Source of the DNA: Aeromonas popoffii
GTDB lineage: Bacteria > Pseudomonadota > Gammaproteobacteria > Enterobacterales > Aeromonadaceae
Direction: 5' to 3'
DNA: 64,000 nt
Assembly: GCF_000820025.1 (NCBI RefSeq)
Contig: NZ_CDBI01000057.1
Coordinates: 54,946-118,945, forward strand
In this document: positions 8,797 through 18,241 of the stretch, piece by piece
Layout of the letters: every line of letters starts with the position of its first letter
Numbering within the stretch: position 1 is the first letter of the stretch
The notes under the pieces: generated by a model
What the model was told of the DNA's origin: nothing
Database searches by the model: none
The model's input: the letters and a program-made list of their open reading frames with translations, nothing else
Made by a program: the position numbers and the translations under genes

Positions 8797-9432
8797 ATGG
8801 CAGCAATTGACGTCTCTTTATATCTGAAGTTTTTCATCGGTTTGTTCGCGATCATCAATCCGCTGGGATTGCTGCCGGTTTTTGTCAGTCTGACCGGCCA
8901 TCAAACCCCGGAAGAGCGGATGAAGACCAACACCACCGCCAACATTGCGGTGATGATCATCCTGCTGGTCTCCATGTACATGGGGCAGCTGATCCTGGAC
9001 GGTTTTGGTATCTCGCTGGCGTCGTTTCGCATCGCCGGCGGGTCGCTCATCACGCTGATCGCCTGGTCCATGCTGCAGGGCAAGCTGGGGGAGGTGAAGC
9101 ATAACAAGCAGGAGAAAGGGGAGCTGGCTGCGCGGGAATCAGTCGCTGTGGTGCCGCTGGCACTGCCGCTGATGGCGGGTCCGGGTGCCATCTCTTCTTC
9201 TATTGTCAACGCCAGCCAGAGTACCTGGTCCCAGATGCTGGGCATGTCGCTGGTGGTGATGGTATTTGCCTTCTGCTCCTGGCTCATCTTCCGCGCCGCC
9301 CCCTTGTTGTTCAAGCTGATGGGCAACACCGGCATCAACGTGGTCACCCGGATCATGGGTCTCATCATGATGTCGCTCGGCATCGAGATCATGGTGGCGG
9401 GGATCAAGGGGGTCTTCCCCGGATTGATGTGA
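8797..9432 (+). CDS. ychE: MarC/UPF0056 family membrane protein YchE
   Basis: Integral inner-membrane protein, 211 aa, six predicted helices; the function of the MarC family is unknown. Conserved segments KFFIGLFAIINPLGLLPVF, KTNTTANIAV, SFRIAGG and VPLALPLMAGPGAISS match E. coli YchE (215 aa) almost end to end, as does INVVTRIMGL. An in-frame GTG at 8758 and an ATG at 8788 exist, but the start at 8797 agrees best with the YchE N-terminus and has a GGATGG upstream. It sits between adhE and opp as in E. coli. A terminator follows, so opp is transcribed separately. Confidence 0.88.
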   Translation: MAAIDVSLYLKFFIGLFAIINPLGLLPVFVSLTGHQTPEERMKTNTTANIAVMIILLVSMYMGQLILDGFGISLASFRIAGGSLITLIAWSMLQGKLGEVKHNKQEKGELAARESVAVVPLALPLMAGPGAISSSIVNASQSTWSQMLGMSLVVMVFAFCSWLIFRAAPLLFKLMGNTGINVVTRIMGLIMMSLGIEIMVAGIKGVFPGLM

Positions 9433-9452
9433 TTCAGGTCTGTTTTGTCTGA

Positions 9453-9476
9453 GCCGGTCCTCGTGACCGGCTTTTT
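9453..9476 (+). terminator. terminator of ychE
   Basis: GCCGGTC / GACCGGC stem, loop CTCGT, then five T. Confidence 0.85.
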
Positions 9477-9711
9477 ATTGTTTCTTTTTTGTTGGTCATT
9501 TCCTAGAATCGAGCGGGTCTGTATAAAAAGCGTCTGCAACGCCATATTTAAATGCTGAATAATTGGCTGAAAGCTGTTTTTTTAACCATGAAGCCCAGCT
9601 TGGTCTGATGATATCTATTGCATTATTAGAATTGTCAGGGAATTATGCTGGCAGCGGGTATTTATCTCGTTGATGGACAAACGCATGGAATGTTCTTGTT
9701 GGAGTAGGGAA

Positions 9712-11331
9712 ATGACTCATAAAAAAACAATGATTAACACACTGCTGATGGCTGCCCTGTTTGGTGGCGTCAACGTGGCTCAGGCTGCCGATGTCCCGGC
9801 GGGAACCAAGCTGGCTGAAGTCCAGCAACTGGTCAAAGGCAATGGCTCGGAGCCGGCTACCCTCGACCCTCATAAAACCGAAGGAACGGTTGAATCCAAT
9901 ATTTTGCGCGACCTGTTCGAAGGTCTCGTCTCTTCCGGTCCCAAAGGGGAAGTGCTCCCTGCCATGGCCGAGTCCTGGGAAACCAAGGACAACAAACACT
10001 TCGTATTCCACCTGCGCAAAGATGCGAAATGGTCCAATGGTGAACCGGTTACTGCCCACGATTTCGAGTTCGCCTTCAAGCGGGCCGTGGATCCCAAGAC
10101 TGGCTCTCCCTACGCCTGGTACATGGAAATTCCGACCATCCTCAACGCCAGCGAAATCATTGCCGGCAAGAAGCCGTCTGACACCCTGGGCGTGAAGGCG
10201 ACCGACGATTACACCTTTGAAGTACAGCTTGAAAAAGCGATTCCTTACTTCGTCAGCATGCTCTCTCACACCACCACCTACCCAGTCCCGAAGAAGGTGA
10301 TCGAGAAGTTTGGTGACAAGTGGACCCAGCCGGAAAATATGGTATCCAACGGCGCCTATAAGCTCAAAGATTGGGTGGTCAACGAGCGTGTCGATATCGA
10401 GCGTAATCCCAACTACTGGAATAACAGCAAAACGGTGGTCGACACGGTGAGTTACCTGCCGATCCAGTCTACCAATGCTGAGTTGAACCGCTATCTGGCG
10501 GGCGAACTGGATCTCACCTACAACATGCCCATCGAACGCTTCAAGCAGATGAAAAAAGAGAAGCCCGATGAGGTGCAGGTGAGTGGCTATGTGGGGACCT
10601 ATTACTACACCTTCAACACCAAGAAAAAACCCTATGATGATGTGCGGGTACGCACTGCGCTCACCTATGCCATCGATCGCAATGTGATAGCCGACAAGGT
10701 AATGGGCAAGGGAGAGACCCCAGGCTATGCCCTGGTGCCGGACTTCGTTGATGGCTTCAAACCTGTTGCCCCGGCCTGGTCCAAGTTGACCCAGGCGGAG
10801 CTCGATGCCAAGGCCAAGGCGCTACTGGCCGATGCCGGTTACGGCCCGGGTAATCCACTCAAGTTTGAACTGCTCTACAACACAGATGACAACCACAAGA
10901 AAGTGGCCGTCGCCGTCGCCTCCATGTGGAAAAAGCTGGGGGTAGAGGTCAGCTTGGTGAACCAGGAGTGGAAAACCTATCTGGAGACGCTCAAGCAAGG
11001 TCAGTTTGACGTGGCTCGTCGCGGTTGGATCGCCGACTACAATGAAGCCTCCTCCATGCTGGATCTGATGCAGACCACTCACGGTAACAACGATGGCAAG
11101 TACTCCAATGCTGCGTTTGACAAGTTGATGGACGAGTCACGCGATCAGGTTGATGCGGATGCGCGCAACAAGCTCTATGTCCAGGGCGAAGAGATCCTGG
11201 CCAAGGACATGCCGATTGCCCCTATCTATCAGTACGTGACCTCTCGCATGGTCAAGCCCTATGTGGGCGGCTATCCGGCCAACCCGCTGGATAACCTCTA
11301 CAGCAAAGACATGTACATCATTGCCCACTGA
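9712..11331 (+). CDS. oppA: periplasmic oligopeptide-binding protein OppA
   Basis: Substrate-binding protein of the oligopeptide ABC importer, 539 aa (E. coli 543). It has a cleavable Sec signal peptide ending VAQA before ADVPAG. Mature motifs include NGSEPATLDPHKTEG, DLFEGL and HLRKDAKWSNGEPVTAHDF, typical of SBP family 5. The start at MTHKKTM was preferred over an ATG 14 codons upstream because it has a GGAG/GGGA box and gives a proper signal peptide. The 279-bp upstream gap is a long leader region; in E. coli the oppA leader is a GcvB small-RNA target, which was not tested here. Confidence 0.96.
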   Translation: MTHKKTMINTLLMAALFGGVNVAQAADVPAGTKLAEVQQLVKGNGSEPATLDPHKTEGTVESNILRDLFEGLVSSGPKGEVLPAMAESWETKDNKHFVFHLRKDAKWSNGEPVTAHDFEFAFKRAVDPKTGSPYAWYMEIPTILNASEIIAGKKPSDTLGVKATDDYTFEVQLEKAIPYFVSMLSHTTTYPVPKKVIEKFGDKWTQPENMVSNGAYKLKDWVVNERVDIERNPNYWNNSKTVVDTVSYLPIQSTNAELNRYLAGELDLTYNMPIERFKQMKKEKPDEVQVSGYVGTYYYTFNTKKKPYDDVRVRTALTYAIDRNVIADKVMGKGETPGYALVPDFVDGFKPVAPAWSKLTQAELDAKAKALLADAGYGPGNPLKFELLYNTDDNHKKVAVAVASMWKKLGVEVSLVNQEWKTYLETLKQGQFDVARRGWIADYNEASSMLDLMQTTHGNNDGKYSNAAFDKLMDESRDQVDADARNKLYVQGEEILAKDMPIAPIYQYVTSRMVKPYVGGYPANPLDNLYSKDMYIIAH

Positions 11332-11358
11332 ATAACATAACAAGTCGCATAACAAGCA

Positions 11359-11383
11359 GGCCCGCCAGACGGCGGGCCTTTAT
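11359..11383 (+). terminator. intra-operon hairpin between oppA and oppB
   Basis: GGCCCGCC / GGCGGGCC stem, loop AGAC, then TTTATT. It probably lowers transcription into oppBCDF so the binding protein is made in excess. Confidence 0.75.
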
Positions 11384-11427
11384 TACAACCGCGACCCTTT
11401 GGAAGCTGTACAGGACAGGAATTGTCT

Positions 11428-12348
11428 ATGTTGAAATTCATTTTTAAACGGCTATTGGAAGCGATCCCGACACTGCTGGTCTTGATCACCGTCTCCTTCT
11501 TCATGATGCGTTTCGCGCCGGGCAACCCCTTCACCAGCGAACGTGCCCTGCCGCCGGAAGTGTTGGCCAATATCGAGGCCAAGTACGGCTTGGACAAGCC
11601 CATTGGCGTGCAATACCTCACCTACCTGGGCAACCTGTTACGGGGCGATCTGGGCCCCTCTTTCAAATACAAGGACTTCAGCGTCAATGATCTGGTGAGC
11701 CAGGCGTTGCCTGTTTCCGCCAAGATCGGGAGCGCGGCTTTCGTCTTTGCCGTCTTGCTGGGGGTCACTTTCGGCACCATAGCGGCCTTGAAACAAAACA
11801 CTATCATCGACTATCTGCTGATGTCGTCGGCCATGGCCGGGGTGGTGATCCCGGGCTTTGTGCTGGCACCCTTGCTGGTGCTCTTCTTCAGCATCTATCT
11901 GGGCTGGTTCCCGGCCGGTGGCTGGCAGGGGGGGGGCATCCAGTTTATGGTGCTGCCGGTGTTCGGCATGATGATGTACTACATCTCCGCCATCTCGCGC
12001 ATCATGCGTGGCAGCATGATCGAGACCATGAACTCCAACTTCATCCGTACCGCCCGTGCCAAGGGCCTGCCGCTGCGTCACATCATACTGAAACACGCGC
12101 TGCGTCCGGCCATGCTGCCGGTGGTCTCCTATCTGGGCCCGGCCTTCGTCGGCATCATCACGGGTTCCGTGGTGATTGAGACCATCTTCGGTCTGCCGGG
12201 AATTGGTCAGTTGTTTGTCAACGGTGCCCTCAACCGTGATTACTCCATGGTGCTCGGGCTGACCATTCTGGTCGGTGCCCTCACCATCACCTTTAACGCC
12301 GTGGTCGATATTCTCTATGCCTTTATCGATCCCAAGATCCGTTACTAA
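11428..12348 (+). CDS. oppB: oligopeptide ABC transporter permease OppB
   Basis: Inner-membrane permease, 306 aa, identical in length to E. coli OppB. It has the binding-protein-dependent permease domain with the EAA loop at NFIRTARAKGLPLRHIILKH and the ending VDILYAFIDPKIRY. Six helices are expected, with a large periplasmic loop after the first. The ATG at 11428 was chosen over a TTG two codons earlier because it matches the family start MLKF and has AGGA upstream. Second gene of oppABCDF; oppC begins 14 bp after it. Confidence 0.96.
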   Translation: MLKFIFKRLLEAIPTLLVLITVSFFMMRFAPGNPFTSERALPPEVLANIEAKYGLDKPIGVQYLTYLGNLLRGDLGPSFKYKDFSVNDLVSQALPVSAKIGSAAFVFAVLLGVTFGTIAALKQNTIIDYLLMSSAMAGVVIPGFVLAPLLVLFFSIYLGWFPAGGWQGGGIQFMVLPVFGMMMYYISAISRIMRGSMIETMNSNFIRTARAKGLPLRHIILKHALRPAMLPVVSYLGPAFVGIITGSVVIETIFGLPGIGQLFVNGALNRDYSMVLGLTILVGALTITFNAVVDILYAFIDPKIRY

Positions 12349-12362
12349 GTCGGGAGTAGATC

Positions 12363-13274
12363 ATGGTTGTCACAACTGAGAAACGCGAAGCCATAGCGGC
12401 GTTCGCACAGCAAGTGGAAGTGGTGGAAGGACGCTCCCTGTGGAAGGATGCCCGTCGCCGTTTCCTGCGTAACAAGGCCGCGCTGACCAGCCTCATCATA
12501 CTGACCATTATCGGTCTGGCAGTGATAGTGGGGCCGCACCTGTCCCAATATACCTTCGACGATCCGGACTGGGGCGCGATGCAGGCGGCACCGGATATGG
12601 AAACCGGCCACTGGTTCGGTACCGACAGTCTGGGGCGCGATCTGTTCGTGCGTACCCTGCTGGGGGGCCGCATTTCGCTGATGGTCGGCATCATGGGCGC
12701 CATGGTGGCCGTGGTCATCGGCACCCTGTATGGCGCGGCTTCCGGTTTTATCGGCGGTCGGGTCGATAGTCTGATGATGCGCGTACTCGAGATCCTCAAC
12801 GCCTTCCCTTTCATGTTCTTCGTGATCATGCTGGTGACCTTCTTCGGCCGCAATCTGGCGCTCATCTTCATCGCCATCGGGGCGGTGAGCTGGCTCGACA
12901 TGGCGCGGATCGTGCGAGGCCAGACCCTGAGTCTCAAGAGCAAGGAGTTTATCGAGGCGGCCCACGTCTGTGGCGTCTCCAAGTGGAAGATCATCACCCG
13001 CCACATAGTGCCGAACGTACTCGGTATCGTGGCCGTCTACGCCACCTTGCTGGTACCGGGCATGATCATGTTTGAATCCTTCCTGAGTTTTCTGGGCCTC
13101 GGCGTCCAGGAACCCATGACCAGCTGGGGTGCTCTGCTGGATGAAGGCTCCAAGTCGATGGAAGTGGCCATCTGGCAACTCCTGTTCCCCGCCGGTTTCA
13201 TGGTGGTGACCCTGTTTTGCTTCAACTTCCTCGGGGATGGTCTGCGTGACGCCCTCGATCCGAAAGATCGTTAA
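12363..13274 (+). CDS. oppC: oligopeptide ABC transporter permease OppC
   Basis: Second permease subunit, 303 aa (E. coli 302), forming the translocation path with OppB. Visible features are the N-terminal OppC cap followed by a helix (SLIILTIIGLAVIVG), the FGTDSLGRDLFVRTLLGGR segment and the EAA loop KEFIEAAHVCGVSKWKIITR. The C-terminus ends DALDPKDR, typical of the family. GGAG precedes the start. It belongs to the same transcript as oppA-oppB. Confidence 0.96.
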   Translation: MVVTTEKREAIAAFAQQVEVVEGRSLWKDARRRFLRNKAALTSLIILTIIGLAVIVGPHLSQYTFDDPDWGAMQAAPDMETGHWFGTDSLGRDLFVRTLLGGRISLMVGIMGAMVAVVIGTLYGAASGFIGGRVDSLMMRVLEILNAFPFMFFVIMLVTFFGRNLALIFIAIGAVSWLDMARIVRGQTLSLKSKEFIEAAHVCGVSKWKIITRHIVPNVLGIVAVYATLLVPGMIMFESFLSFLGLGVQEPMTSWGALLDEGSKSMEVAIWQLLFPAGFMVVTLFCFNFLGDGLRDALDPKDR

Positions 13275-13328
13275 TCGAACATCGGATCGACAGGAAAGCA
13301 TCACGAAAGATCGATAAGGAGTTTTTAT

Positions 13329-14309
13329 ATGAAGTTACTGGATGTAAAAGATCTGCGGGTCGAGTTCAAGACCCCGGACGGCAATGTGGTGGCGGTCAAC
13401 GACCTCAACTTCTCCCTGGCGGCTGGCGAGACTCTGGGGATCGTCGGCGAGTCCGGCTCCGGCAAGTCCCAGACCGCATTTGCCATCATGGGGCTGTTGG
13501 CCAAGAACGGCATCATCACGGGGTCGGCCAAGTTTCAGGGCGACGAAATCCTCAACCTGCCGGAACACAAGCTCAACAAGATCCGCTCCGAGAAGATCGC
13601 CATGATCTTCCAGGATCCCATGACCTCTCTTAATCCCTACATGAAGGTGAAGGATCAGCTGATGGAAGTGCTGATGCTGCACAAGGGGGTGAGCAAGGCC
13701 GCAGCGTTCGAAGAGTCGGTACGCATGCTGGATGCGGTGAAGATCCCCGAGTCGCGCAAGCGGATGAACATGTACCCCCACGAGTTCTCCGGCGGTATGC
13801 GTCAACGGGTGATGATTGCCATGGCCCTCTTGTGCCGGCCACAGCTGCTCATCGCCGATGAACCGACCACGGCGCTGGACGTGACGGTGCAGGCCCAGAT
13901 CATGACGCTGATGAACGAGCTAAAGCGCGAGTTCAACACCGCCATCATCATGATCACCCACGACTTGGGTGTGGTGGCGGGCATCTGTGACAAGGTGCTG
14001 GTGATGTACGCCGGTCGTACCATGGAGTACGGCCGGGTGAACGATATCTTCTATCGCCCGAGTCATCCCTATACCGAGGGTTTGCTGCGCGCTATTCCCC
14101 GCCTCGACACCGAAGGGGAAGAGCTGCCTACCATTCCGGGCAATCCGCCCAACCTGCTGCGTCTGCCCACCGGCTGCCCCTTCCAGGAGCGCTGCCACCG
14201 TGTCAGCGGGATTTGCGGCCAGCAGTCACCGATCCTGACCCCGTTCAACGACGGCCGCGAACGGGCCTGCCATTGGGTATCGGATGCCATGATCAAGGGG
14301 GCGAATTAA
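13329..14309 (+). CDS. oppD: oligopeptide ABC transporter ATPase OppD
   Basis: Cytosolic ATPase subunit, 326 aa. Walker A is GESGSGKSQ near residue 40 (the SQ variant also found in E. coli OppD), the signature is EFSGGMRQR, and Walker B is [12 protein letters not shown] followed by the H-loop in ITHDLGVV. The C-terminal oligopeptide/dipeptide extension has a cysteine cluster ([14 protein letters not shown] and AC), where OppD proteins may bind an iron-sulfur cluster. AAGGAG precedes the ATG. The stop codon directly abuts the oppF start. Confidence 0.96.
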   Translation: MKLLDVKDLRVEFKTPDGNVVAVNDLNFSLAAGETLGIVGESGSGKSQTAFAIMGLLAKNGIITGSAKFQGDEILNLPEHKLNKIRSEKIAMIFQDPMTSLNPYMKVKDQLMEVLMLHKGVSKAAAFEESVRMLDAVKIPESRKRMNMYPHEFSGGMRQRVMIAMALLCRPQLLIADEPTTALDVTVQAQIMTLMNELKREFNTAIIMITHDLGVVAGICDKVLVMYAGRTMEYGRVNDIFYRPSHPYTEGLLRAIPRLDTEGEELPTIPGNPPNLLRLPTGCPFQERCHRVSGICGQQSPILTPFNDGRERACHWVSDAMIKGAN

Positions 14310-15305
14310 ATGGGTGCTGACAAGAAACTGCTGCTGGAAGTGTCTGACCTCAAGGTCCACTTTAGCATCAAGAGTGACAGAGCCTGGCCCTGGGCCAAGC
14401 CCTCGGCGTTAAAGGCGGTAGACGGGGTGACTCTGCGCCTGTACGAGGGGGAGACCCTGGGTGTGGTGGGCGAGTCAGGCTGTGGCAAGTCCACCTTCGC
14501 CCGTGCCCTGATAGGCCTGGTACCGGCCACCGACGGCAAGGTGGTGTGGCTGGGCAACGATTTGACCAAGCTAGATCAGAAGGCGCTGCGGGAGAAACGC
14601 AAGGAGATCCAGATGATCTTCCAGGATCCGCTGGCCTCCCTGAATCCGCGCATGACCATAGGCGACATCATCGCCGAGCCGCTCATCACCTTCTATCCCA
14701 ACCTCTCCAAAGAGCAGGTGAAGGAGAAGGTGCGCACCATGATGACCAAGGTGGGCCTCTTGCCCAACCTGGTCAATCGCTACCCGCACGAGTTCTCCGG
14801 CGGCCAGTGCCAGCGGATCGGGATTGCCCGGGCACTGATCCTGGAACCCAAGATGATCATCTGTGACGAGCCGGTCTCTGCGCTGGATGTCTCCATCCAG
14901 GCCCAGGTGGTGAACCTGCTCAAGGCTATCCAGAAGGAGATGGGCTTATCGCTCATCTTCATCGCTCACGACTTGTCGGTGGTCAAACACATCTCGGATC
15001 GGGTGCTGGTGATGTATCTGGGCAATGCGGTGGAGCTCGGCACTCGCAAGGAGATCTTCGCAAATCCCTTGCACCCCTATACCAAGGCCCTGATGTCGGC
15101 CGTGCCCATTCCGGATCCGGATCTGGAGCGCAGCAAGGTCATCCAGATCCTGGAGGGGGACTTGCCATCTCCCATGAACCCGCCGTCCGGCTGCGTGTTT
15201 CGCACCCGCTGCCCGGTGGCTGGCCCCGAGTGTGCCAAGACCCGCCCCATGCTTGAGGGAAACTTCGACCATGCGGTCTCCTGCCTCAAGGCTGATCCGC
15301 TTTGA
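14310..15305 (+). CDS. oppF: oligopeptide ABC transporter ATPase OppF
   Basis: Second ATPase subunit, 331 aa, pairing with OppD to drive peptide import. Walker A is GESGCGKST, the signature is EFSGGQCQR, Walker B is IICDEPVSALD and the H-loop is FIAHDLSVV. The C-terminal cysteine motif (CVFRTRCPVAGPEC) is kept. It starts on the base after the oppD stop, so translation is probably coupled. Last gene of the operon. The next gene, alx, has its own riboswitch leader. Confidence 0.96.
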   Translation: MGADKKLLLEVSDLKVHFSIKSDRAWPWAKPSALKAVDGVTLRLYEGETLGVVGESGCGKSTFARALIGLVPATDGKVVWLGNDLTKLDQKALREKRKEIQMIFQDPLASLNPRMTIGDIIAEPLITFYPNLSKEQVKEKVRTMMTKVGLLPNLVNRYPHEFSGGQCQRIGIARALILEPKMIICDEPVSALDVSIQAQVVNLLKAIQKEMGLSLIFIAHDLSVVKHISDRVLVMYLGNAVELGTRKEIFANPLHPYTKALMSAVPIPDPDLERSKVIQILEGDLPSPMNPPSGCVFRTRCPVAGPECAKTRPMLEGNFDHAVSCLKADPL

Positions 15306-15409
15306 TGGTGGTTTGTTGAACGTGTTTTCGGGGCTCCCAGATGGAGCCCCGATTAACTTGGGCAAGAGGGGAAGATCTCCCTTGGCGTTCTCTTTGGCCA
15401 CTGTTACTC

Positions 15410-15600
15410 TTTGCCTAACAAGGGGAGTAACTTCTCGCTGGTTTGTCGTCATTACGGTGCACCCATATCCTGCAGTGCACCCGGCAGCCGGGCAGTCGAT
15501 GAAAATGGGCTGTAAGTGAGACCTTGCCGAGAGGCAAGGCGTATCTGCTCCAAACGCAAGCCCACGCCTCTCGGACGTGGGTTTTGTCATTTTTGGGAGG
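15410..15600 (+). ncRNA. yybP-ykoY (Mn2+/alkaline pH) riboswitch upstream of alx
   Basis: The leader contains the family's hallmark sequence blocks in order: AACAAGGGGAGTAAC, TTTGTCGTCATTACGG, CCGGCAGCCGGG and GTGAGACCTTGCC, about 15417-15530. Downstream are two mutually exclusive folds. One pairs CCTTGCC/GGCAAGG (15522-15528 with 15533-15539) and leaves free a terminator-like hairpin CCCACGCC/GG-CGTGGG (15561-15581) followed by TTTTGTCATTTTT. The other pairs CCGAGAGGC (15527-15535) with GCCTCTCGG (15566-15574), which breaks that hairpin. The ribosome site GGGAGGG follows at 15595-15601. The same RNA class controls alx in E. coli. Confidence 0.88.
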
Positions 15601-15607
15601 GATAAAA

Positions 15608-16558
15608 ATGGGTGAATGGTGGATGTGGACCGGTTTCTTCAGCATAGTGCTGGTCCTGTTATGGATTGACATACGCTTTGTCGGTGGTGGCAGGTCACAC
15701 AAGGTGTCCCTCAAAGAGGCGGGGATCTGGTCTCTCATCTGGATCAGCGTGGCCCTGCTCTTCAACCTGGCCATCTGGTTTTGGCTGGATCACAGTGCTG
15801 GCCGTGACATTGCCAACCAGAAGGGATTGGAGTTCCTCACCGGCTACCTCATCGAGAAAGCGTTGGCGGTGGATAACGTCTTCGTCTGGCTGATGCTGTT
15901 TAGCTACTTTGCCATTCCGGCCGAGCTGCAGCGCCGGGTGCTGCTGTACGGGGTGTTGGGCGCCATCGTGATGCGGGCCGGCATGGTGTTCGCGGGCAGC
16001 TGGCTCATCGAGCAGTTCCACTGGATCCTCTATCTGTTCGGCGCTTTCTTGCTACTGACCGGTGCCAAGATGCTGTGGGCGGCCGACAAGGAGCCAGATC
16101 TGGCCAACAACCCGCTGCTGGGCTGGATGCGCCGCCGCTTCAAGGTGACCGAGACGCTGGAGGGGGAGAACTTCTTCGTCTGGCGTGACGGTGTGCGTTA
16201 TGCCACGCCGCTGCTGCTCATTCTGGTGCTGGTGGAGGTGAGCGATCTCATCTTCGCGGTGGACAGTATCCCGGCCATCTTCGCGGTGACCACGGATCCC
16301 TTCATCGTGCTGACCTCCAACATCTTTGCCATCATGGGTCTGCGCGCCATGTACTTCCTGCTGGCTGGTGTGGCTGATCGCTTTGCCCTGCTCAAGTACG
16401 GTCTGGCGCTGATCCTGATGTTTATCGGGGTCAAGATGCTGTTGCTGGATATCTTCAAGATCCCGACCGGCATAGCACTCGGTGTCGTCGCGCTGATCCT
16501 GCTGGTGTCCATGGGGCTAAGTATCTTTGTGACCCGTAAAAAGAAAAAGGTGGCTTGA
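15608..16558 (+). CDS. alx: TerC/Alx family membrane protein, probable Mn2+ handling
   Basis: Inner-membrane protein, 316 aa (E. coli Alx 321), with about nine hydrophobic helices. It keeps TerC motifs GYLIEKALAVDNVFVWLMLF, LVEVSDLIFAVDSIPAIFAV and TSNIFAIMGLRAMYF; the acidic residues in these are thought to bind divalent metal. Alx is implicated in manganese export and is induced at high pH through its riboswitch. The start at MGEWWMW has GGGAGGG upstream; a longer in-frame reading would run through the riboswitch and was rejected. The 3' end is duplicated downstream (16609-16681). Confidence 0.93.
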   Translation: MGEWWMWTGFFSIVLVLLWIDIRFVGGGRSHKVSLKEAGIWSLIWISVALLFNLAIWFWLDHSAGRDIANQKGLEFLTGYLIEKALAVDNVFVWLMLFSYFAIPAELQRRVLLYGVLGAIVMRAGMVFAGSWLIEQFHWILYLFGAFLLLTGAKMLWAADKEPDLANNPLLGWMRRRFKVTETLEGENFFVWRDGVRYATPLLLILVLVEVSDLIFAVDSIPAIFAVTTDPFIVLTSNIFAIMGLRAMYFLLAGVADRFALLKYGLALILMFIGVKMLLLDIFKIPTGIALGVVALILLVSMGLSIFVTRKKKKVA

Positions 16559-16681
16559 AGGCGCTGAACATCATCTCGGAGGGGACAGTTCCAGATCCCC
16601 CTGAATGACATAGCACTCGGTGTCGTCGCGCTGATCCTGCTGGTGTCCATGGGGCTAAGTCTCTTTGTGACCCGTAAAAAG
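16471..16681 (+). repeat. direct repeat: duplicated 3' end of alx
   Basis: The 73 bp at 16471-16543 (inside alx) recur at 16609-16681 with a single difference (A/C). The offset is 138 bp, a multiple of three. Copy 2, read in the same frame, would encode an alternative tail (VSMGLSLFVTRKKAA, then stop), while the functional gene ends VTRKKKKVA. Confidence 0.93.
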
Positions 16682-16795
16682 GCTGCTTAAGCGCGGCCTT
16701 CCATAAGGCACTCACAAAAAGGGCTCCCGCAGGAGCTAATGCAAGTCAGTTAAGAGAATGTGAGTCCAGCCCGCGAGGTATAAGGGCCAAAGAGT

Positions 16796-16823
16796 GAGGG
16801 AGGCATGATGCCTCCCTCTTTTT
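16796..16823 (+). terminator. terminator downstream of alx
   Basis: GAGGGAGGC / GCCTCCCTC stem, loop ATGAT, then TTTTTATT. It lies beyond the duplicated alx tail. Confidence 0.85.
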
Positions 16824-16981
16824 ATTGGATGCCTGTCAGGGCAAAGGTGTCAGCCACATTGACGCGTTAACCCTGGCACAGCTCCTGTTATTCAACCTTT
16901 CTAATATTCAGTCACAAAAGTGCTTAAGTGACGGGTGTTACGTATCCGCGGGCCGTTTTTCTATCTTGCTGGCGGGAAAGA

Positions 16982-18241
16982 TCACGCCTTGGCGGTATCC
17001 ACCTCACCCAGCGGCTCGGTTTCACCCAGGCTGTCTTCGGTCTTGGCCACTACGCTGGCGGCGATGGCATTGCCCAGCACGTTGGTGGCGGAGCGACCCA
17101 TGTCGAGGAAGTGATCTATGCCGAGCAGCAAGAGGATGCCAGCTTCCGGAATATGGAACTGGTTCAGGGTGGCGGCTATGACCACCAGAGAGGCGCGCGG
17201 CACGCCGGCCATCCCCTTGGAGGTGACCATCAACAACAGCAGCATGGTGATCTGTTGAGCCAGGGAGAGCTCTATGCCATAGGCCTGGGCGATGAACATG
17301 ACCGCGAAGGTGCAGTACATCATGGAGCCGTCCAGGTTGAAGGAGTAACCCATGGGCAGCACGAAGCTGGCGATGCGCTTGTCACAGCCGAACTTCTCCA
17401 GTCGATCCAGGGTCTTGGGATAGGCGGCCTCGGAGCTGGCGGTGGAGAAGGCCAGCAGGATGGGCTCGCGGATCATGGCCAGCAGGGTCAGCACGCGGCG
17501 GCGAATGAACAGGCTGCCCATGGCGATGAGCAGCAGCCAGAGGCAGGCCAGGGCCAGATAGAACTGGGCCATAAAAGTGCCGTAGGTGGCGAGTATGCCG
17601 AGCCCTTCCTTGGCAACCATGGCGGCGATGGCACCGAACACGGCGAACGGCGCGAAGTTCATCACGTAGCCTGTCACCTTCAGCATGATCTCGGCGGCGC
17701 TGGCCATCAGCTTGACCACGGGTTTGGCGGCATCGCCCAGAGCGGCGGCGGCCAGTCCGAAGAAGAGGGAGAACACCACTATCTGCAGGATCTCGTTGGT
17801 GGCCATGGCCTCCACCACGCTTTTCGGGATGGCGTGGGTGACGAAGTCCTTGAGGGAGATGGCACCGGCGACCACGCCGGAACTGGCAGTATCATCCGGC
17901 AGGGAGAGGGAGAGCCCCACACCCGGTTGCATCAGGGTGACCATCACCAGACCCAGGGTCAGGGAGAGCAAGGAGGCCAGCATGAACCAGCCCAGGGTCT
18001 TGGCACCGATGCGGCCCACGGTACGGGTATCACCCATCTTGGCGATACCGACGACCAGGGTGGTGAAGACAAGGGGAGCAATGATCATCTTGATCAGTCG
18101 CAGGAAGATATCGGTCAGTATGGTGATGTCACTGGCAAAGCCAGCAGCCTGATCCGGGGCAAACATGCGATAGCCCTGACCAGTCAGGATGCCAACCAGC
18201 ATTGCGATGAGGATGGCAACCGTCAATTTATTCATTTTCAT
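16982..18241 (-). CDS. dicarboxylate/amino acid:cation symporter (DAACS family)
   Basis: Secondary transporter of 419 aa in the GltP/DctA/SstT superfamily, importing acidic amino acids or C4-dicarboxylates with H+ or Na+. Visible are the HP1 region FSTASSEAAYPKTL (SSEAA instead of the SSSAT common in GltP), the unwound helix motif GYSFNLDGSMMY and the HP2 region VTSKGMAGVPRASL. Eight helices and two re-entrant loops are expected. The start MKMNKLTV was chosen because an upstream 38-codon extension has no helix or ribosome site. It is single, with no partner gene. The exact substrate cannot be read from sequence. Confidence 0.9.
   Translation of the reverse strand: MKMNKLTVAILIAMLVGILTGQGYRMFAPDQAAGFASDITILTDIFLRLIKMIIAPLVFTTLVVGIAKMGDTRTVGRIGAKTLGWFMLASLLSLTLGLVMVTLMQPGVGLSLSLPDDTASSGVVAGAISLKDFVTHAIPKSVVEAMATNEILQIVVFSLFFGLAAAALGDAAKPVVKLMASAAEIMLKVTGYVMNFAPFAVFGAIAAMVAKEGLGILATYGTFMAQFYLALACLWLLLIAMGSLFIRRRVLTLLAMIREPILLAFSTASSEAAYPKTLDRLEKFGCDKRIASFVLPMGYSFNLDGSMMYCTFAVMFIAQAYGIELSLAQQITMLLLLMVTSKGMAGVPRASLVVIAATLNQFHIPEAGILLLLGIDHFLDMGRSATNVLGNAIAASVVAKTEDSLGETEPLGEVDTAKA

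Noticed and set aside
12345..13304. 319-codon minus-strand frame opposite oppC
   Set aside because: Antisense shadow of oppC; no family resemblance.
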